Source: Euryodendron excelsum
Lineage: Eukaryota; Streptophyta; Magnoliopsida; Ericales; Pentaphylacaceae
Assembly (NCBI GenBank): GCA_033060915.1
Contig: CM065389.1
Coordinates: forward strand, 23,158,001-23,222,000
DNA: 64,000 nucleotides
Reading direction: 5' to 3'
This document shows positions 56,635 through 64,000 of this stretch, piece by piece. The translations under genes and the position numbers were made by a program. Within the stretch, counting starts at the first letter, position 1. Every line of letters begins with the position of its first letter. The notes below the pieces were generated by a model, which searched no databases, was not told the DNA's origin, and saw only the letters and a program-made list of their open reading frames with translations.

Positions 56635-59600
56635 TGTAAGCACCCTATTTTTGACCGCTCGGCAGTCTATGCTCCGTCCAGACTTGTACTCAAGTTAATA
56701 TGGACGTATTCCAATTGAAATCAACTCTCTAGATCTAATCCCGTCTATCCATCGCTTCGCAGGCCCACCAGGCCTAAATAAAGGCAAAATGACCAAAATG
56801 CCCTTAAGGGCATTGTCCTTTCCAATTCCTTTTCTAATTTCACTCCCTCTCTCGAGACAGTGGATTCCTCGAGACGGTAAATCTATTCCATCAGGCACGT
56901 CTTTCCGAAGACGGTAAGTCCCCTTTCCAATTCCAATTCCAATCCCTCTCTCGAGATAGTTGATTCCTCGAGACGGCAATCCAGCACGTTTTTTGAAGAA
57001 AATCTCTTCGAAACGGTAAGTCCCTTTAAACCGATCGACCGGGACGAGACTCCAAGTCCCCTAGATGGTAGAACGGTCCACCTTTGGCGCCTGCTAGCCC
57101 GCCAATGCAGAAATGTCCGTTTAGGCACGCCTTCTGAGAAAGTTGACTTCTCAGGCGCTAAGTCCCTTTAGCAGCTTCCCGAGATCAGGCAGTCTCGGGA
57201 ATGATCGCGAACCGTCAGAGTAGCAGAAATACTCGTAAACATCACAACCATCAGAGTAGCGGAAATACTCGCAAACAGGTCAATGTAGGGAATTACCAAC
57301 AAACCCCTGTATCACGTGACCACCGTTAGAGTAGCGGAAACAGTCAAAACCCAGGTCAACACCGGTGCCTGCTAGCCCACTTCGGTAAAAAATGACCAAA
57401 CTACCCCTAGGGCCATTTTTTGGCACGTTTCTCGAGAGCACACCTAAGCCCTTAGAACAACAAGTCCACCTTTCTAGATTGTCTTAAAAGCAATCCGGCA
57501 TGATTAGGTGCCCTCCAGTCCGTTTCGGGTCGATTCCGAGACTTTTCGGTCAAGATGACCATTTTGCCCCTAGGCATCCGAATGCTCCGGGAACCACACC
57601 AGCTCTGGGTATCAAACCGGTAACTTCCCAAGAATACTTCTTATAGTATTCTCAACCTCTCTTTATCTTTCCGGTTCATTCCGAGTCAGTTCCAGCAAAC
57701 CCGATACAAAATGACTGTTTTGCCCTAGTGCGCCGGTCGCCTTTTTCGACCACACCGGCTCTGGGTATCAAACCGGTAACCTCCTAGGATTTCTTCTTAC
57801 AGTATTCTCAACCTTCCTTTACCTTTTCGGATCATTCCGAGTCAATTCCGGCAAACCCGGTATAAAATGACCGTTTTGCCCCTGGTGAGCCGGTCGCCTT
57901 TTCTGACCACACCGGCTCTAGGTATCAAACCGACAACCTTTGGGAACATTCTGAATAATGTTTTCAAATTTTTAGTCTTTTTCTAGGACATTCTGGGTCC
58001 GTCCCGGCAGCTTCCCGTTCCAGTTGACCGTTTTGCCCTTAAAGGCCTGGTCAACCCTTCCAACACATCCTATCCTCATTTTTCAGGCCAAATACCTCCG
58101 GGACACTGTTAAGTGTTCCTGCCCTTTTTCTAGCCTTCCGGGTCATTCCCGGTCTCTTAAATCATTCCCGAACTTTCTAGAGTCACTCCTAATGAAGCTA
58201 GCCTAAAAATTGTATGGTAATCACTAGTACAGGTGCCCAAATCTGTCAAAGTTACGTTCCTTGCCGACTTAACAAACTTTCTTAACTGGCTGGCACCACT
58301 AATAGTTACGCCAAGCCAAGAAATGGCCTGCCGCCACTCCTAGTGGCGCCAAGAGGAATTTTACCCTAGCACCACTGCAATAAATGCCTGGTCTATCCCA
58401 TCTCTATAAATACAGAGCCTCCTCCAGCGTGAAAGAGGTCCATAAACTCAATCTAAAAATCCTATATTTCGATACATAGAGCTCGTACACTCCCAAAACC
58501 CTAGCTTCTCTAGGTTCTCCAAACCCTAGCCTCATATACACTCATATACCCTCTCATACACTTATGCACTAGCCTCCAACCCTCCTTTAAAGATTGAAGA
58601 CGAACTCTCGAAGATTGAAGTGAAGATTGAAGCAAGACAAGCAAAGCAAAGCAAAGCTTGCAAAGCTAAGCAAGATAAAGAAGATACAAGGTAGGCTTCT
58701 TATTTAAATTTCTGCACTTCCCCCCACTCTCTTCTCTCTCCTAACCCACTTGGGTTTTCTTCTGTTTTAATCCCCCATCTTCCCCCCCCCCTCCCCCCCC
58801 TTCGTTGCATGCTTGAAACAAGGGGATTCCCGGTCCATGTGTAGGATTGGACTATTAAAGGGTCACCATATCGGGGGCTTTCTTTTAGTCTAATCGGAGA
58901 CCACGTGAGTTTGGCCCCCTTGATTATGTGGTGAATCCTTAACCTTGTATGTTCACGACCTCAAATTTGCATTGTGCATATCATGATCTTGCATCTTTCC
59001 AAAATCGTTTTCAAACTCGTTTTCAAAACTTGCATTGAACTTGTTTTCAAAATTACATCAAAATCTTCTTTTTCAAAACTTGTTTTCAAAATCACAATCC
59101 TAAGGTGATTCTAACCTTTCCATGGCTATAGTCGCTTTAGGAAAGTGTTACATTTAAAGTGACTTTCATGGTCCATATTTTTAAATCTTGTTGTTTTCAA
59201 AACCACTTTCTTAAAGTGGTTCTAGCCCTCTTATGGTTAGAATCGCTTTAGGAAAGTGAGACATTTTTATACTTTTCTAAAAACTCTCTTTTCAAAAATT
59301 TCTTCTTAAAAATCTCTTTTCCAACATGCTTTCCAAAAACTCTTCTTTCCAAGATTATTTTCTAAAAACTCCCTCCAAAAATCTATTTTTCAAAACTCCC
59401 TTTTAAACTCCTTTCCAAAATACTCTCCTCAAAATTTACTTTCTAACAACGCTTCCTAAATTTCTTTCCTAAAAACTCTTTTCAACAATCTCCTTCCAAA
59501 AATCTTTCCAAAAACTCTTTCCTTCCAAAATCATCTTCTAGAAACTCCTCTCCAGGTTTTCTTTCCAAAAATCTTCGTTTCCAAAAAAAAAAATCACTTT

Positions 59601-62600
59601 TCAAAATCTCTTTTGTTGGTACCCAAGTCAAGCCCTAGAACTCACGATTAGGAAATCCTAATTTTCTTTCCAAAAACATGATTTTCAAACTTACCTTAAA
59701 ATTTAGGTTTTCAAAATCTCCCTTTTTACATCAAAACTATACATATTTTCAAAATCTATTTTTTACATCAAAACTATAGTCTTCCAAATTTAGAGTTTCT
59801 AAAACCTCCCTTTACAAATCCTTGTCAAATCCAATCTCTCGTTTAGGAAACTAGATCCCGTCCTCCGTTTTTGGAAACAAAATCAAAACATCTCTTTTTA
59901 GAAACGAAATTCAATCCCTTGTTTTAGAAAATAGGAATCTTAACCCTTCGTAGTCCAAATCTTTCCTAATTTAACTCCTTCCTAATCTTCTACTTTCCTA
60001 AATCTTAAGTTTCCAAAACTTGAACATAAAAATTTTTCCTAAATTTTAAAACTCAAAATCTAAATCTTTCCTAATTCAACTCTCTCCTAAACCATAAGTT
60101 TCCTAAAATTTTTAAATCTTTCCAAAACTCTAAACTTTCTTAAATTTAAATCTTTGTAAAATCCTAAACTATCTAAATTTCAAATTTTTCCAAATTCAAA
60201 ACTTTCTTAAGTTAAATCTTTTTAAACTTCCAAACTTTCTAAATTCTAAACTTTCCTAAAACTTCAAATCTAAAACTTCCTAAATTTTAAACTTTCCAAC
60301 TTTCAAAACTTCCTAATTTCAAAACCTTTCCTAAAATGAAAACTTTCCTAATTTGAAAACTTTTCTAATTCAAAACATTCCAAAAATGAAAACTGTCCTA
60401 ATTCGAAAACTTTCCTAAAACGAAACTTTCTTGAAATGATACTTTCCTATTTTGAAACTTTCCTAATTCGAACATTTCTTAAATCTAATCTTTTCTAAAA
60501 CTCTTTCAAGTCAAGTCAAATCTTTCTTAAATCCTTCCGAGTCAAGTCTTTCCTAAATTCTATCTTTCCTAAGTCTAGGTTTCCTAAAACCAAGTTTTCC
60601 AAAATCAATCGGGGGCTTTCTTTTAGTCTAATCGGAGACCACGTGGGTTTGGCCCCCTTGATTATGTGGTGAAGCCTTAACCTTGTATGTTCACGACCCC
60701 AAATTTGCATTGTGCATATCATGATCTTGCATCTTTCCAAAATCGTTTTCAAACTCGTTTTCAAAACTTGCATTGAACTTGTTTTCAAAATTACATCAAA
60801 ATCTTCTTTTTCAAAACTTGTTTTCAAAATCACAATCCTAAGGTGATTCTAACCTTTCCATGGCTATAGTCGCTTTAGGAAAGTGTTACATTTAAAGTGA
60901 CTTTCATGGTCCATATTTTTAAATCTTGTTGTTTTCAAAACCACTTTCTTAAAGTGGTTCTAGCCCTCTTATGGTTAGAATCGCTTTAGGAAAGTGAGAC
61001 ATTTTTATACTTTTCTAAAAACTCTCTTTTCAAAAATTTCTTCTTAAAAATCTCTTTTCCAACATGCTTTCCAAAAACTCTTCTTTCCAAGATTATTTTC
61101 TAAAAACTCCCTCCAAAAATCTATTTTTCAAAACTCCCTTTTAAACTCCTTTCCAAAATACTCTCCTCAAAATTTACTTTCTAACAACGCTTCCTAAATT
61201 TCTTTCCTAAAAACTCTTTTCAACAATCTCCTTCCAAAAATCTTTCCAAAAACTCTTTCCTTCCAAAATCATCTTCTAGAAACTCCTCTCTAGGTTTTCT
61301 TTCCAAAAATCTTCGTTTCCAAAAAAAAAAAAAATCACTTTCCAAAATCACTTTTCTTGGTACCCAAGTCAAGCCCTAGAACTCACGATTAGGAAATCCT
61401 AGTTTTCTTTCCAAAAACATGATTTTCAAACTTACCTTAAAACTTAGGTTTCCAAAATCTCCCTTTTTACATCAAAACTATACATATTTTCAAAATCTAT
61501 TTTCTACATCAAAACTATAGTCTTCCAAATTTAGAGTTTCTAAAACCTCCCTTTCCAAATCCTTGTTAAATCCAATCTCCCGTTTAGGAAACTAGATCCC
61601 GTCCTCCGTTTTTTGAAACAAAATCAAAACATCTCTTTTTGGAAACGAAATTCATTCCCTTGTTTTAGGAAATAGGAATCTTAACCCTTCGTAGTCCAAA
61701 TCTTTCCTAATTCAACTCCTTCCTAATCTTCTACTTTCCTAAATCTTAAGTTCCCAAAACTTGAATATAAAAAATTTTTCCTAAATTTTAAAACTCAAAA
61801 TCTAAATCTTTCCTAATTCAACTCTCTCTTAAACCATAAGTTTCCTAAAATTTTCAAATCTTTCCAAAACTCTAAACTTTCTTAAATTTAAATCTTTGTA
61901 AAATCCTAAACTATCTAAATTTCAAATTTTTCCAAATTCAAAACTTTCTTAAGTTAAATCTTTTTAAACTTCCAAACTTTCTAAATTCTAAACTTTCCTA
62001 AAACTTCAAATCTAAAACTTCCTAAATTTTAAACTTTCCAACTTTCAAAACTTCCTAATTTCAAAACCTTTCCTAAAATGAAAACTTTCCTAATTTGAAA
62101 ACTTTTCTAATTCAAAACATTCCAAAAATGAAAACTGTCCTAATTCGAAAACTTTCCTAAAACGAAACTTTCTTGAAATGATACTTTCCTATTTTGAAAC
62201 TTTCCTAATTCGAACATTTCTTAAATCTAATCTTTTCTAAAACTCTTTCAAGTCAAGTCAAATCTTTCTTAAATCCTTCCGAGTCAAGTCTTTCCTAAAT
62301 TCTATCTTTCCTAAGTCTAGGTTTCCTAAAACCAAGTTTTCCAAAATCAATCGGGGGCTTTCTTTTAGTCTAATCGGAGACCACGTGGGTTTGGCCCCCT
62401 TGATTATGTGGTGAAGCCTTAACCTTGTATGTTCACGACCCCAAATTTGCATTGTGCATATCATGATCTTGCATCTTTCCAAAATCGTTTTCAAACTCGT
62501 TTTCAAAACTTGCATTGAACTTGTTTTCAAAATTACATCAAAATCTTCTTTTTCAAAACTTGTTTTCAAAATCACAATCCTAAGGTGATTCTAACCTTTC

Positions 62601-64000
62601 CATGGCTATAGTCGCTTTAGGAAAGTGTTACATTTAAAGTGACTTTCATGGTCCATATTTTTAAATCTTGTTGTTTTCAAAACCACTTTCTTAAAGTGGT
62701 TCTAGCCCTCTTATGGTTAGAATCGCTTTAGGAAAGTGAGACATTTTTATACTTTTTCTAAAAACTCTCTTTTCAAAAATTTCTTCTTAAAAATCTCTTT
62801 TCCAACATGCTTTCCAAAAACTCTTCTTTCCAAGATTATTTTCTAAAAACTCCCTCCAAAAATCTATTTTTCAAAACTCCCTTTTAAACTCCTTTCCAAA
62901 ATACTCTCCTCAAAATTTACTTTCTAACAACGCTTCCTAAATTTCTTTCCTAAAAACTCTTTTCAACAATCTCCTTCCAAAAATCTTTCCAAAAACTCTT
63001 TCCTTCCAAAATCATCTTCTAGAAACTCCTCTCTAGGTTTTCTTTCCAAAAATCTTCGTTTCCAAAAAAAAAAATCACTTTCCAAAATCACTTTTCTTGG
63101 TACCCAAGTCAAGCCCTAGAACTCACGATTAGGAAATCCTAGTTTTCTTTCCAAAAACATGATTTTCAAACTTACCTTAAAACTTAGGTTTCCAAAATCT
63201 CCCTTTTTACATCAAAACTATACATATTTTCAAAATCTATTTTCTACATCAAAACTATAGTCTTCCAAATTTAGAGTTTCTAAAACCTCCCTTTCCAAAT
63301 CCTTGTTAAATCCAATCTCCCGTTTAGGAAACTAGATCCCGTCCTCCGTTTTTTGAAACAAAATCAAAACATCTCTTTTTGGAAACGAAATTCATTCCCT
63401 TGTTTTAGGAAATAGGAATCTTAACCCTTCGTAGTCCAAATCTTTCCTAATTCAACTCCTTCCTAATCTTCTACTTTCCTAAATCTTAAGTTCCCAAAAC
63501 TTGAATATAAAAATTTTTCCTAAATTTTAAAACTCAAAATCTAAATCTTTCCTAATTCAACTCTCTCTTAAACCATAAGTTTCCTAAAATTTTCAAATCT
63601 TTCCAAAACTCTAAACTTTCTTAAATTTAAATCTTTGTAAAATCCTAAACTATCTAAATTTCAAATTTTTCCAAATTCAAAACTTTCTTAAGTTAAATCT
63701 TTTTAAACTTCCAAACTTTCTAAATTCTAAACTTTCCTAAAACTTCAAATCTAAAACTTCCTAAATTTTAAACTTTCCAACTTTCAAAACTTCCTAATTT
63801 CAAAACCTTTCCTAAAATGAAAACTTTCCTAATTTGAAAACTTTTCTAATTCAAAACATTCCAAAAATGAAAACTGTCCTAATTCGAAAACTTTCCTAAA
63901 ACGAAACTTTCTTGAAATGATACTTTCCTATTTTGAAACTTTCCTAATTCGAACATTTCTTAAATCTAATCTTTTCTAAAACTCTTTCAAGTCAAGTCAA
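56635..64000 (+). mobile_element. Giant LTR with internal tandem amplification, running off the window
   Basis: Starts TGTAAGCACCCTATTTTTG and follows the inner LTR: minisatellite two copies (56846, 56944), 157-bp repeats three copies (about 57593-57950), palindromes 58290-58390, TATA box 58405-58412, C-rich run 58782-58800, then the G-poor tract. From 58873 a block of about 1.74 kb repeats in tandem. Whether this is a solo LTR or part of an element cannot be seen. Confidence 0.9.
58873..64000 (+). repeat. 1.74-kb tandem repeat inside an LTR, three units (last truncated)
   Basis: GGGGGCTTTCTTTTAGTCTA begins units at 58873, 60611 and 62353 (periods 1738 and 1742). Each unit runs from just after the GTCACC segment, through the G-poor tract, to CCAAGTTTTCCAAAATCAAT. 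Units 2 and 3 are nearly identical apart from A-run lengths; unit 1 differs at several places (for example near 59550 and 59610). Identical minus-strand open frames at 60516-60833 and 62258-62575 span the junctions and are not genes. Confidence 0.93.

Noticed and set aside
60516..60833. 105-residue minus-strand open frame, repeated exactly at 62258-62575
   Set aside because: It spans the junctions of the tandem LTR duplication and contains only LTR low-complexity text; duplication explains the identity.

Overview
The window is plant genomic DNA made almost entirely of nested LTR retrotransposons. I found no ordinary host gene and no rRNA, tRNA or CRISPR array. The evidence for a flowering plant is: Ty3/gypsy Gag of the Tat/Ogre type, LTRs of 4.3-5.6 kb, a Ty1/copia gag-protease remnant, a hAT-type miniature element with 8-bp target duplications, and pseudogenes related to the plant mobile domain (PMD, 'aminotransferase-like'). 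The species cannot be named from the sequence.

Layout. (1) 1-41321 is an old 'outer' element whose 5' LTR lies left of the window. Its gag is cut at position 70 by a complete 'inner' element (71-24547) and resumes at 24548. (2) The inner element has a 5' LTR (71-10238), a primer-binding site (10241-10258), a gag region (11788-13791), a spacer, an antisense intron-bearing PMD-like gene (15755-17599), a polypurine tract and a 3' LTR (18943-24547). Its 5' LTR is itself split by a minus-strand solo LTR (205-5308, duplication GCCCA). (3) The outer element continues with the same plan: gag to 26445, spacer, antisense gene 28258-30108, a 3' non-coding part split by another solo LTR (31417-36773, duplication GGCAC), and a 3' LTR (37002-41321). 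(4) 41322-42518 is the 3' end of an older related LTR. (5) 42519-44617 and 47163-51208 are two head-to-head copies of a different LTR family (here 'LTR-B') flanking a copia gag-protease remnant; the plus copy carries a 397-bp hAT MITE. (6) 51209-56013 is a further solo LTR. (7) 56416-56634 is a minus-strand LTR end, interrupted at 56635 by a plus LTR in which a 1.74-kb internal block is tandemly repeated up to the window edge.

How the parts work together. Inner and outer elements are two diverged members of one family. It has giant LTRs and a gag but no recognisable protease, reverse transcriptase, RNase H or integrase, so it must have borrowed these from an autonomous relative. In the position next to the 3' LTR it carries a gene on the opposite strand, with a small intron that is spliceable only in antisense RNA and so is not lost when the sense genomic RNA is copied. 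Palindrome repeats built on GGCGCC sit just upstream of the LTR TATA box and again upstream of this antisense gene, which suggests shared regulation. Both gag and antisense gene are now broken by stop codons, mostly of the kind made by C-to-T / G-to-A change. The candidate 'system' in the window is this gag-plus-antisense-PMD non-autonomous Tat element, together with conserved, unexplained cis-structures inside its LTRs: a copy of the primer-binding-site core, alternative hairpins, a G-depleted 1.7-kb tract and a candidate splice donor.
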